Origin: Echinicola vietnamensis DSM 17526
GTDB lineage: Bacteria > Bacteroidota > Bacteroidia > Cytophagales > Cyclobacteriaceae
Length of the DNA stretch: 64,000 nt
Assembly (NCBI RefSeq): GCF_000325705.1
Contig: NC_019904.1
Coordinates: 1,310,001-1,374,000 of the forward strand
Reading direction: 5' to 3'
Positions within the stretch are counted from its first letter, which is position 1. The number at the start of each line of letters is the position of its first letter. The notes beneath the pieces were generated by a model. The model did not search any database. It saw nothing but the letters and a program-made list of their open reading frames with translations, and was not told the origin of the DNA. The translations under genes and the position numbers were made by a program. Below, one piece after another: positions 56,570-64,000 of this stretch.

Positions 56570-58357
56570 TTACTCGGCAAACTGAAGCTTTACCAAATTG
56601 GCGTAAAATCCTCCTTTTTGCACCGCCAGATCGTCATGGCTTCCTTCTTCCACGATTTCCCCATCTTTCATAACATAGATGCGGTCCACTTTTCGGATGG
56701 TCGCCAGCCGGTGGGCAATGACAATGGTGGTCCGATTTTTCATCAACTCATCCAAAGCTTCTTGCACCAAGGCTTCAGATTCAGCATCCAAGGAGGAGGT
56801 GGCCTCATCAAGGATGAGGATAGAAGGATTTTTGAGGATGGCCCGGGCGATGGCAATTCGCTGACGTTGGCCACCAGAGAGCTTGATGCCCCGTTCTCCT
56901 ACCAAGGTGTCCAGCCCTTCAGGGAATTTACCGATAAACTGCCACGCATTGGCTTTTTTGGCAGCTTCGATGATTTCCTGCTCTGTTGCTTCTGGTTTGG
57001 CGTAAGCGATATTCTCACGGATGCTGCCCCCAAAGAGCAACACTTCCTGAGGCACGATCCCGATATTGGAACGCAGCTGCTTAAGGTTCCAGTTTTGGAT
57101 AGGCTTATCATCAATGGTGATTTCACCGAAGTTGATGGTATAAAACTTCATCAGCAGCTGGATGATGGTGGATTTGCCAGCCCCGGAATGTCCTGCCAAA
57201 GCGATTTTTTCACCGGATTGGATGGATATGTTGATATGTTTCAGCACATCGGCTTCCGGACGGGTAGGGTAGTTAAAGCTGACATCAGAAAAGGAGACGT
57301 TTCCTTTGATGGATACTTCTTGGTAGTCCGCTAAGGATTCTTCGGGACTTTCGTCGAGGATTTCGAGGACCCGTTCAGAGGACCCGATGGCCTTTTGTAC
57401 TTGGCCATAAATATCGCCCAGTCCTGCGATAGATCCGCCGATAAAGGTCGTGTAAAGAACAAATGACACCAAATCCCCAATGCTCATGGCACCCGTGCTG
57501 ACCATCATGGCTCCGTACCACATGACCGCCACGATCCCACCAAACAAGGCAAAGATGATAAAGGAGATAAAGGCGCCTCTAAATCCCGCGGCTTTGAGGG
57601 CTACTTTTACCACTTTGTTCAGGCCTTTTCCGTATCGAGCAGCTTCATAAGCTTCTCCGGCAAAGGATTTCACGGTGCTGATGGATTGGAGGGTTTCCTC
57701 CACGATGACATTGGCAGCGGCCAGTTCGTCTTGGGTTTCCTTGGAGAGTTTACGGATAAACTTGCCGAAAACCATGGCAATGATCACCAAAACCGGGAAG
57801 GTGGCCAGCATAAACAAGGTCAGTCTAGGGGTGGTCACAAAAAGAAAAACGGTCCCGGCCAGCAAGGTGATGATCTGTCTGAACAGCTCCGCCAAGGTGA
57901 CCGAAAAGGTATCTTGGAGCAAACTCACATCAGAGGTGATCCTGCTGATCAATTCCCCTGTGCGGCGCTTGTCAAAGAAACTCATGGGAAGGTTTACCAG
58001 TCGGCTATATAGTGAAAGCCGGATATCCCGCATGGAGCGTTCGCTTACCAAAGCAAATAGCCAAACCCGAAAAAAGGAAAATACACTTTGGACAAAAAGA
58101 ATCCCAATCAGCACTAGCGCAATGGTGTTGATGTTCGAAAACATCCATTTTTTCCCTTGGGCCACATCGATCAGCTTTCCGGCAACATACGGAAAGGCCA
58201 ACAAGGTGAGGCTGGAAAACAGCAGGAAAATAAGCCCTACGATGAAAATCCCCTTGTACGGCAAGACAAAATTGAATATGCCAATCAGCTTGCTAAGGTT
58301 CTTTTTGTTCAGCTTTCTTTTCTCGTGTTCTTCCAGTGCTTTTTTCTTCTTTGCCAT
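56570..58357 (-). CDS. ABC transporter, fused permease-ATPase (MsbA/BmrA-like)
   Basis: A 595-residue half-transporter: six membrane helices (about 30-320) followed by an ATPase domain (about 350-590) with Walker A GHSGAGKST, the Q-loop GIVPQEVLLF, signature LSGGQRQR, Walker B ILILDEATSSLDAESE and the switch His in VIAHRLATI. Homodimers of this type export lipids or drugs. The substrate cannot be read. A basic, lysine-rich N-terminus precedes the first helix. A TACATTTG box lies just upstream. Confidence 0.92.
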   Translation of the reverse strand: MAKKKKALEEHEKRKLNKKNLSKLIGIFNFVLPYKGIFIVGLIFLLFSSLTLLAFPYVAGKLIDVAQGKKWMFSNINTIALVLIGILFVQSVFSFFRVWLFALVSERSMRDIRLSLYSRLVNLPMSFFDKRRTGELISRITSDVSLLQDTFSVTLAELFRQIITLLAGTVFLFVTTPRLTLFMLATFPVLVIIAMVFGKFIRKLSKETQDELAAANVIVEETLQSISTVKSFAGEAYEAARYGKGLNKVVKVALKAAGFRGAFISFIIFALFGGIVAVMWYGAMMVSTGAMSIGDLVSFVLYTTFIGGSIAGLGDIYGQVQKAIGSSERVLEILDESPEESLADYQEVSIKGNVSFSDVSFNYPTRPEADVLKHINISIQSGEKIALAGHSGAGKSTIIQLLMKFYTINFGEITIDDKPIQNWNLKQLRSNIGIVPQEVLLFGGSIRENIAYAKPEATEQEIIEAAKKANAWQFIGKFPEGLDTLVGERGIKLSGGQRQRIAIARAILKNPSILILDEATSSLDAESEALVQEALDELMKNRTTIVIAHRLATIRKVDRIYVMKDGEIVEEGSHDDLAVQKGGFYANLVKLQFAE

Positions 58358-58388
58358 ATCGGGTGCGCTACTTCTTCATTTGCGGCTA

Positions 58389-58396
58389 CAAATGTA
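58389..58396 (-). promoter_or_regulatory. -7 promoter box TACATTTG for the ABC transporter
   Basis: An exact TAnnTTTG match on the minus strand, 31 bases upstream of the ATG; the same eight bases and spacing as upstream of recF. No -33 element recognised. Confidence 0.45.
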
Positions 58397-58486
58397 CAAG
58401 ATTTGGTTTATAAATGATAACGATCACTAAATCAATAGAAAATACGGAATTGCGGTATAAAGACCGCTGTAATTTACGGTAAAATG

Positions 58487-58804
58487 CTACCTTCGGATGA
58501 ACAACGCGCCTATTCTTTGGAAAAATTTCTTTTCTTTTCGCCAGAAAAAGGAAAACTGGCCAAAAACAAAGCCATAAGCCAGCAATAAAACTTGGTAGAG
58601 CGGCAAGACCAGTAGCAAGTAAAGAACGGTTTTCCAAAAACCTCCTGATGACATGTCCACGCCCAGAAAATCAAAGATCGGCTGCTTGATTAACAGCACT
58701 GTAAATCCCGTACAGGCAAAAGCCAAAAGCACCAGCAGTACCTGCCGGATGCTTTTGAGTTGCCATTTATGTTGGAGTCTTTTAAGGAGACTGTTTTTGC
58801 TCAT
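58487..58804 (-). CDS. DUF6787-like small membrane protein
   Basis: A 105-residue protein with a basic N-terminus (LLKRLQHKWQL) and two membrane helices (about 22-42 and 60-82), then FFWRKEKKFFQRIG. This matches a small Bacteroidota membrane family of unknown function. It lies downstream of the M14 peptidase gene (93 bases) and upstream of the ABC transporter gene on the same strand. Confidence 0.65.
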   Translation of the reverse strand: MSKNSLLKRLQHKWQLKSIRQVLLVLLAFACTGFTVLLIKQPIFDFLGVDMSSGGFWKTVLYLLLVLPLYQVLLLAYGFVFGQFSFFWRKEKKFFQRIGALFIRR

Positions 58805-58897
58805 GATGGTGATCTTTTGCCACTTGTGATGCTCATAGTGGTCTGATAATTAGCAAAGAAAACATTCATAAGCCATCAATATACAAATTTGTCCCCA

Positions 58898-60628
58898 TTA
58901 GTTTATCCTGAAAATAGGATAACGCATGTATTCTTTTTCCTTCCAAGGGGAATGCTCATAGACCCATCTAAGTTGGGCAGCACCGTTATCGGCAAAGTCA
59001 GGATTCTTGGCTTTTTCCTCCTCCAATGCTTCCCTCAATCCTGGGTTTTGGGCAAGGTAATCCGCTGCCAAATCCTCAAAAACATAAGCAGAGTAACCTT
59101 CCTTGGACTGAAGGATGGTGTCAAAGTAATTCCAGGCAAAATAACTGTCTTCCCCTTGAGGTTCCAGCACTTCCATGATAAAGCCATTTGAAGATTGGTT
59201 CATAGGGACTAGCCAATCGCCCGCCCGTAGGGATACCTGCTGGGGAACTTCTCTTACTTGGATGTCCGAATGGAGGTAGTGGCCTTCATAGGGCTTTTGC
59301 AGCGTCTCAAATTCCGTGATGTAGTAGGTGGTGACGTCGAGGGTCGTGTCGGCCTTTACGGCTTTCATGTGGACATGGTTCCGCCGGAGGTTTTCCACTA
59401 CCTTGAACCAGCCTTGGGGAATGACATAGTAAGTGGGCTTTTCGATGGAAATCGATGGTGAATAGGTGTCGTAGAAATCCACTTCTGCTTCAAAAGGTTT
59501 GTTGCGGTCATAAAATAGCCGCGGCTCACCAGAAATGTCACTTGGCTTGTGGCCTGATTCGTAGCCCAAGAAATCTATCGTGGCCGGATTTTCCCTTACG
59601 GATTGATAGTTAAAGTCGAAAGTTTCCTGGCTTTTTGCCGCTTCACGGTCTGCCTTCACTGCTGCGACAATTTCTTTTTGGTCCCGCTCAAAAATGGCGG
59701 TGTACGATTGGAAAAGCTTGTACATGCTTTCTACCCGCTGTCGGTACGTTTTCAGCATATGGGCTTCTGGCACATAGCTAATGGTATGGAATAGGGAAGC
59801 ATAACCACTGGAGTAACGCGGCGAATCCTTAAACTGCGACCAGCCATTTTCCGGTACGTCTCCCCAGACATTTACATAAGGTACCAAGGACGATCCACGC
59901 TCTTTCATCTGGCTGAAGAGTCCTGGGGTCAAGGTTTCATGCATGTATTTGCCCGCGGCCCCGCCCAGCATATTGTGCTGGGTTTCGATGAGGGTCATGA
60001 TGTGCTGGTAATCCGCTCCATTACTGGTGTGCGTGTCGATGAAGACATGTGGCTGTAGCCATTGGAAGATTTCCTGAAAGCTCTCCGAATTTTTTGTGTC
60101 TGTCTTGATAAAATCCCTGTTCAGGTCATAGTTGCGGGCATTTCCACGGAAACCATGGGCTTTGGGCCCTTCTTGGTTTACCCGGGTGGTCGAATTCCTG
60201 TTCAGGTGCCCCCCAATATTGTAAACGGGGATTAGGGCCAGCACCATGTCTTCGTCCCAATTTTCCTTCCCCTGCAAAATGTCACGGAGGTACATCATGG
60301 AGGCATCGATGCCCACCGGTTCTCCAGGGTGGATGCCATTATTTACAAAAACCACCAATCGTCCTTCTGCCTGCCAACTTTCCGGGTCAAAGTTTCCCTT
60401 TTGGTCCATTATGACCAAGTGGAGGGGTTTGCCACTGTCGGTGGTTCCCATGGAGGTTAGCTGAACTTCTTCAAAATCATCAGCCAAGTTTTGGTAATAG
60501 GCAATCACTGCTTCATATTCAGGAGTTTCCGTTCCATCGGATGTTTCGAACAGGGTGGTGTATGGTTGTTGGCCAAAGGCAGAAAAGAAAAGCCCTGCCA
60601 ATGCCACCAATAGGGTAAATTTTTTCAT
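58898..60628 (-). CDS. Secreted M14 zinc carboxypeptidase-like protein
   Basis: A 576-residue protein with a signal peptide (about 1-19, cleavage near SAFGQ). The M14 domain (about 35-330) has zinc ligands His100 and Glu103 (GIHPGEP) and His200 (FIDTHTSNG), plus the substrate-binding GNARNYDLNRDF. A likely catalytic Glu lies in SYVPEAHMLKTYRQRVE. A roughly 240-residue beta-rich C-terminal part follows. It should cleave peptides or amide bonds outside the cytoplasm. It stands alone after a REP-rich region. Confidence 0.87.
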   Translation of the reverse strand: MKKFTLLVALAGLFFSAFGQQPYTTLFETSDGTETPEYEAVIAYYQNLADDFEEVQLTSMGTTDSGKPLHLVIMDQKGNFDPESWQAEGRLVVFVNNGIHPGEPVGIDASMMYLRDILQGKENWDEDMVLALIPVYNIGGHLNRNSTTRVNQEGPKAHGFRGNARNYDLNRDFIKTDTKNSESFQEIFQWLQPHVFIDTHTSNGADYQHIMTLIETQHNMLGGAAGKYMHETLTPGLFSQMKERGSSLVPYVNVWGDVPENGWSQFKDSPRYSSGYASLFHTISYVPEAHMLKTYRQRVESMYKLFQSYTAIFERDQKEIVAAVKADREAAKSQETFDFNYQSVRENPATIDFLGYESGHKPSDISGEPRLFYDRNKPFEAEVDFYDTYSPSISIEKPTYYVIPQGWFKVVENLRRNHVHMKAVKADTTLDVTTYYITEFETLQKPYEGHYLHSDIQVREVPQQVSLRAGDWLVPMNQSSNGFIMEVLEPQGEDSYFAWNYFDTILQSKEGYSAYVFEDLAADYLAQNPGLREALEEEKAKNPDFADNGAAQLRWVYEHSPWKEKEYMRYPIFRIN

Positions 60629-60783
60629 ATCGGTTGATTTAGTGTACGGTCAATTCCTGCTCAAGGTAGCCAAAGAATGTTTTATCAGAAAAGGTCCTTT
60701 TATAAGTGGCTCGGAATTTTTTATATGGCTGGGCAAAAACCTATCAAATTCAGCCAATAGGGATGTTTCTATCCAATCTTCCG

Positions 60784-60960
60784 TGTGTAATTTACCAGCT
60801 CAAAATTAATAGTTCAACCCCTCCGGGGTTGGCGAGAGGGGTGGAGGGTGTTGTGCTTTCCCAAGGATTCTCCTTGGGTTATGGAAGTTTGAACCCTCCG
60901 GGTTCGGCCTGCGGGGATTTGAAGCGTGTAATCCCACAGGGGAATAATGACCAAATCTAA
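60784..60960. repeat. 177-bp REP-type direct repeat, copy A
   Basis: About 95% identical to copy B at 61824-62000 over the same length and orientation. It holds a string of mini-hairpins: AACCCC-TCCG-GGGTT, CCAAGGA-TTC-TCCTTGG and GAACCC-TCC-GGGTTC. Open frames inside it are incidental. The sequence from here to 61255 holds no gene. Confidence 0.85.
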
Positions 60961-61255
60961 ATTCTTGCAGGTTTAAATTTTCTTGGCGTTTGGCAGGAAT
61001 TGGATGAACCTGCGTTTGATTTTAAAGCCCGTGACTTCAAGTCTTTAATGGAGGTCTGTGTACTGAAAGTTTCGAACATCATGAGATTACCATGTCCTAT
61101 ACAACCTATCGCAAAAGGGCTCCCTGTGACGTTTTGGCATTGGAATAATTGCCGAACTGAGGTGATAAAGATGGTATATCCATAAACAAGGGTTAACTTT
61201 CCTCAAGGGAGACCTTGGAATCAAGTCATAACTAATAAAACTACGAGGTAGCCCA

Positions 61256-61344
61256 TAACCCCGGAGGGGTATAATGACCATATCCAATGGTGCAACCATT
61301 GGCATGAGCAAACTTAACCACCCCCAACCCCAGAGGGGTTGAAC
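61256..61344. repeat. Partial REP units next to the transposase gene
   Basis: 61256-61287 repeats the right end of copy B in direct orientation with two mismatches. 61324-61344 is an exact inverse of 61852-61872 in copy B, so the transposase gene is bracketed by 21-bp inverted repeats built on AACCCC-hairpins. Confidence 0.75.
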
Positions 61345-61350
61345 GCCTTC

Positions 61351-61800
61351 TTATTCAAACAAATACTTTTCCTCAAAAGGGATTCCATGTTCGTTGAGAA
61401 GCTTTTTGTACTCATCAACAAACGTAGTGGATTCATGGTGCTCTTTCTGTTTTTTGATGTAATTGATTATTCTATCCTTTTCTTTAACAGATAGTGTAAA
61501 TGCTCCATAACCAACAGACCAGCCATTCCAATTAGGAAACTTGGGATGCTTTCTCATCCAAGTGCTGCTCGAAACTTTAAGGTCTTTTATGAAATCAACA
61601 AGGCTTATTTGTGGATTAATATCTACCAACAGGTGGATGTGATTCTCTATGCCGTTGATCTGGTACAATTGACATTTTTTCGCTTTAACAATTCCCCAAA
61701 TGTATTTGTATAATTCCAAGCAATATTTGTCAGGGATGCTTGGCTCTCTGAGTTTTGTGCCAAATACCAAATGGTAAAATAATTGTCTATAGCTGCTCAT
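61351..61800 (-). CDS. IS200/REP-associated (RAYT-like) Y1 transposase
   Basis: A 149-residue HUH single-strand transposase. The metal-binding HIH motif lies at 54-56 (IENHIHLLVDI), the nucleophilic Tyr is probably Y114 (RIINYIKKQKEHH) with Gln118 nearby, and YRQLFYHLVFGTK opens the fold. Length matches IS200 TnpA. It is complete, with an ATG start and TAA stop. No TnpB is present. It is flanked by REP-type hairpin repeats on both sides, the arrangement expected for RAYTs that mobilise REPs or for an IS200-type element with hairpin ends. Confidence 0.85.
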   Translation of the reverse strand: MSSYRQLFYHLVFGTKLREPSIPDKYCLELYKYIWGIVKAKKCQLYQINGIENHIHLLVDINPQISLVDFIKDLKVSSSTWMRKHPKFPNWNGWSVGYGAFTLSVKEKDRIINYIKKQKEHHESTTFVDEYKKLLNEHGIPFEEKYLFE

Positions 61801-61823
61801 GGTTAGATTTGGGTTTTGTGTGC

Positions 61824-62000
61824 TGTGTAATTTACCAGCTCAAAAGGAAAAGTTCAACCCCTCTGGGGTTGGCGAGAGGGGTGGAGGGTGTTGTGCTTTC
61901 CCAAGGATTCTCCTTGGGTTATGGAAGTTTGAACCCTCCGGGTTCGGCCTGCGGGGATTTGAAGCGTGTAACCCCAGAGGGGAATAATGACCATATCCAA
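61824..62000. repeat. 177-bp REP-type direct repeat, copy B
   Basis: Starts 23 bases upstream of the transposase start codon. Same order of hairpins as copy A; differences cluster in a short spacer near its left end and in compensating loop/stem changes such as CTCTGGGG for CTCCGGGG. Confidence 0.85.
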
Positions 62001-62087
62001 TAATTATGGATTAGCCCGCAAGGGATTTGTTAAAAGTAGGTTCTGGTGATGAAATGCTGGAAGCCCGTTCAAATCCAGCCATTGACG

Positions 62088-62597
62088 TTAACCCTTTGAG
62101 GCGACTTCCTGCAGGGCATTGCTCACCAAGTCATACTCAAACCCTCTACTGATCAGGAAGCGGTGGATTTTGGCTTTTTTCTTAAAATCATCACTTTCTC
62201 GGGTGGTCGCCCACTTTTTTTCCGTCAACTCCACTAAAGTGTTCCAGTATGCTTCCGCGTCAATTTCCCGCATGCCCAATTTGATACAGTTGGGAGAAAG
62301 CTGGTGCTGCTTTAGTCCTTGCTCGATTTTCAGGCGGCCCCATTTTTTGAGGTGAAACTTGCCCCTGACGTAGGCCTCGGCAAATCGCTCTTCGTTGAGG
62401 AAATTTTCCGTAATCATGATTGAAATAAGCTCTTCTACTTCATCTTGATAGAGTCCATAGCCGTAGAGTTTATCCCTTACTTCCTGCTGGCTTCGCTCCT
62501 GGTATGCACAAAATGCCGCAATCTTCACCTTGGCTTGGCCAGGGGTCAGTGTTTTTTTCTGAGGCTCTTGGGAATAATCTTTTCTTGGGAAGGACAT
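62088..62597 (-). CDS. recX: Regulatory protein RecX
   Basis: A 169-residue all-helical protein of three tandem RecX repeats: AFCAYQERSQQEVRDKLYGYG, NFLNEERFAEAYVRGKFHLKKWG and a C-terminal AKIHRFLISRGFEYDLVSNAL. RecX caps and limits RecA filaments. The KWGRLKIEQGLKQ stretch is diagnostic. recA is not in the window, although recF and recG are. ATG start; divergent from tpiA. Confidence 0.88.
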   Translation of the reverse strand: MSFPRKDYSQEPQKKTLTPGQAKVKIAAFCAYQERSQQEVRDKLYGYGLYQDEVEELISIMITENFLNEERFAEAYVRGKFHLKKWGRLKIEQGLKQHQLSPNCIKLGMREIDAEAYWNTLVELTEKKWATTRESDDFKKKAKIHRFLISRGFEYDLVSNALQEVASKG

Positions 62598-62694
62598 TTT
62601 ATGTAATTTTAGCAGCGAAACATCTTCCGGGGACCGCAGTGGACTCAGGAAGTCTTTTTCTCATTCAAATATATCAAACCTAACCTAAATTATC

Positions 62695-63456
62695 ATGCGC
62701 AAGAAAATCGTCGCCGGTAACTGGAAAATGAACGGAACGCAGGAAGAAGGTCAAAAGCTGACTTCTGAGATTGTCAATATGGTCAAAGATGAAAGGATCA
62801 GTGATGTCACAGTGGTGTTGAACCCTCCTTTTGTCCATGCTTCCAATGTGAAAAAACTGATCGGTGGAGTGGATAACATCTTCCTTGGCGGACAAAACTG
62901 CTCTGATAAAGCATCCGGTGCTTACACAGGCGAAACTTCTGCCAGCATCTTGGCCTCTTTCGGAGCCACTTACGTGATCATTGGTCACAGTGAGCGTAGA
63001 GAGTATTTTGCAGAATCCAATGAGCAGCTTACCGAAAAAGTGAAATTGGCCTTGGAAAATGGGCTTACCCCGATCTTCTGCTGTGGAGAGCCCCTTGAAA
63101 TCAGGGAAGCAGGTACGCATGAGGCATATGTAAAGGATCAATTAACAGAAAGTCTGTTTGGTCTGAGCGAGGAAGATTTTGCCAAAATTGTGATTGCCTA
63201 TGAGCCTATTTGGGCAATCGGTACCGGCAAAACAGCCTCTTCTGACCAAGCACAGGAAATGCATGCTGCCATCAGGGCACACTTGGCCAGCAAATACGGC
63301 GAGAAAATCGCTGAAGGAACCAGCATCCTTTACGGAGGAAGCTGCAAGCCAGATAATGCACCAGAGATTTTCTCCAAGCCAGATGTAGACGGCGGGCTGA
63401 TCGGTGGTGCATCGCTAAAATCTCGGGACTTCGTGGACATCATCAAGTCCTTCTAA
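62695..63456 (+). CDS. tpiA: Triosephosphate isomerase
   Basis: A 253-residue TIM barrel that interconverts dihydroxyacetone phosphate and glyceraldehyde 3-phosphate. Lys11 (GNWKMNG), His98 (VIIGHSERR) and Glu170 ([11 protein letters not shown]) are the catalytic residues; [10 protein letters not shown] and GGLIGGASL bind phosphate. Standard length. A nested hairpin repeat follows as terminator, then prmA. Confidence 0.97.
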   Translation: MRKKIVAGNWKMNGTQEEGQKLTSEIVNMVKDERISDVTVVLNPPFVHASNVKKLIGGVDNIFLGGQNCSDKASGAYTGETSASILASFGATYVIIGHSERREYFAESNEQLTEKVKLALENGLTPIFCCGEPLEIREAGTHEAYVKDQLTESLFGLSEEDFAKIVIAYEPIWAIGTGKTASSDQAQEMHAAIRAHLASKYGEKIAEGTSILYGGSCKPDNAPEIFSKPDVDGGLIGGASLKSRDFVDIIKSF

Positions 63457-63463
63457 GTTAACT

Positions 63464-63610
63464 AGAGGCTGTTTCATAAATAAATAATCCGTCATCACGA
63501 GCGGAGTGAAGTGATCTCGATGTGCTTGCATTGCACGTATGACGAGATTGCTTCTTCCGATATCCATCGGAATCGCAATGACGAGGAGTTATGAGACAGC
63601 CTCTTTCTTC
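63464..63610 (+). repeat. Nested palindromic repeat and likely tpiA terminator
   Basis: Outer arms AGAGGCTGTTTCATAA (63464-63479) and TTATGAGACAGCCTCT (63589-63604) pair with one mismatch and are followed by a T-rich tract. Inside lies a second imperfect palindrome opening CGTCAT (63490) and closing ATGACG (63578-63583), containing GAGATTGCTTC and GCAATGACGAG; it resembles the widespread CGTCATTGCGA...GCAATCTC class of interspersed repeats. Confidence 0.75.
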
Positions 63611-63641
63611 TAGCATTACACCATAAACTTTTCGATAGACG

Positions 63642-64000
63642 ATGGAATACCTCGAGTTTAAAATTTCCTGTTCCCAAGAATTTACGGAAATTCTCATGGC
63701 CGAATTGAGCGAAATCGGTTTTGATTCATTTTTGGAAACGGATGATGGTGTAGAAGCTTATGTCCAAGAGGATTTATTTGACCGGGAAGCTTTCGATGAG
63801 GTGATGGGGCGATATCAAGAAATGGCCCAGATTTCCCTGACAGAAGGCAAAATGCCCAAGGTCAACTGGAATGAAGAGTGGGAAAAGCATTATGATCCCA
63901 TTTCCATTGGCAATGAAGTATATGTCAGGGCATCCTTTCATGCTCCCAAGGAGGACGTCAACCATGAGATCCTGATCAATCCCAAGATGTCCTTTGGTAC
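63642..64000 (+). CDS. prmA: Ribosomal protein L11 methyltransferase, N-terminal part
   Basis: The frame opens at ATG 63642 and is still open at the window end, giving 119 residues. MEYLEFKISCSQEF and WNEEWEKHYDPISIGNEVYVRASF are typical of the PrmA substrate-recognition domain, and NPKMSFG is the beginning of the SAM-binding NPxMAFGTG-type motif. It trimethylates L11 in other bacteria. It lies 185 bases after tpiA, a common pairing in Bacteroidota. Confidence 0.88.
   Translation, partial: MEYLEFKISCSQEFTEILMAELSEIGFDSFLETDDGVEAYVQEDLFDREAFDEVMGRYQEMAQISLTEGKMPKVNWNEEWEKHYDPISIGNEVYVRASFHAPKEDVNHEILINPKMSFG

Noticed and set aside
60784..62000. CRISPR array
   Set aside because: The repeats are long, few, unevenly spaced and hairpin-rich, with no regular spacers or cas genes.
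60706..62003. Open frames over the 177-bp repeats (two nearly identical short peptides)
   Set aside because: They follow the repeat sequence and hairpins, with no other coding signs.
62060..62095. tRNA-like GTTCAAATCC sequence
   Set aside because: No acceptor or anticodon arms can be built around it.

Overview
The window reads as chromosome of a Bacteroidota bacterium, order Cytophagales, most probably a Cyclobacteriaceae relative (Echinicola/Algoriphagus type). Pointers are the TAnnTTTG -7 boxes, scarce Shine-Dalgarno sequences, lineage-typical families (DUF4783, DUF6787, BACON-GH5, LytTR, Bacteroidetes-type M1 peptidase), secreted and lipoprotein glycoside hydrolases, and many short palindromic intergenic repeats. 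No rRNA, tRNA, prophage or CRISPR array was seen. Identifications come from reading translations and motifs; no database search was run.

Layout. 1-3 kb: the 3' end of a GH2 glycosidase, convergent with a group II PLP decarboxylase. 3-7 kb: a minus-strand operon TPR protein - phosphosulfolactate synthase-like - DUF368 - aroE. 7-9.4 kb: rfbC - PHP/CpsB-type phosphatase - NDP-sugar epimerase, probably for surface polysaccharide. 9.6-23 kb: core genes hflX, an RsmF-like methyltransferase, mtgA, recF, DUF4783, nadC, a LytTR regulator with a degenerate receiver, a GH29 fucosidase, an RsmB-like methyltransferase and recG. 23-33 kb: BACON-GH5 lipoprotein, katG, M1 peptidase, a fused EutB-EutC ethanolamine ammonia-lyase with a signal-like N-terminus, and a YqhD-like alcohol dehydrogenase. 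33-40 kb: two TPM proteins, LemA, a giant multi-PAS histidine kinase and a PDZ aspartyl protease. 40.4-43.8 kb: a Fur-family regulator, a 1-kb gene-poor stretch with a tight DnaA-box cluster (candidate oriC) and a ClC-CBS channel/transporter. 43.9-54 kb: mazG, glmM, cysteine desulfurase, rdgB, udk, a twice-frameshifted outer-membrane protein gene, and a glyA-tatC-rpiB operon. 54.6-64 kb: a threonine dehydratase/serine racemase-type enzyme, a signal-less M23 protein, an MsbA-like exporter, an M14 peptidase, an IS200/RAYT-like transposase set in REP-like repeats, recX, tpiA and the start of prmA.

Most of the content is housekeeping: repair (recF, recG, recX), nucleotide clean-up (mazG, rdgB), envelope building (mtgA, glmM, DUF368) and protein export (tatC), mixed with secreted hydrolases for polymer use. 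The stretches most worth a second look are the DnaA-box cluster, the exported-looking EutB-EutC fusion next to an aldehyde reductase, the transposase with its hairpin repeats, and the outer-membrane gene broken at two A7 runs.
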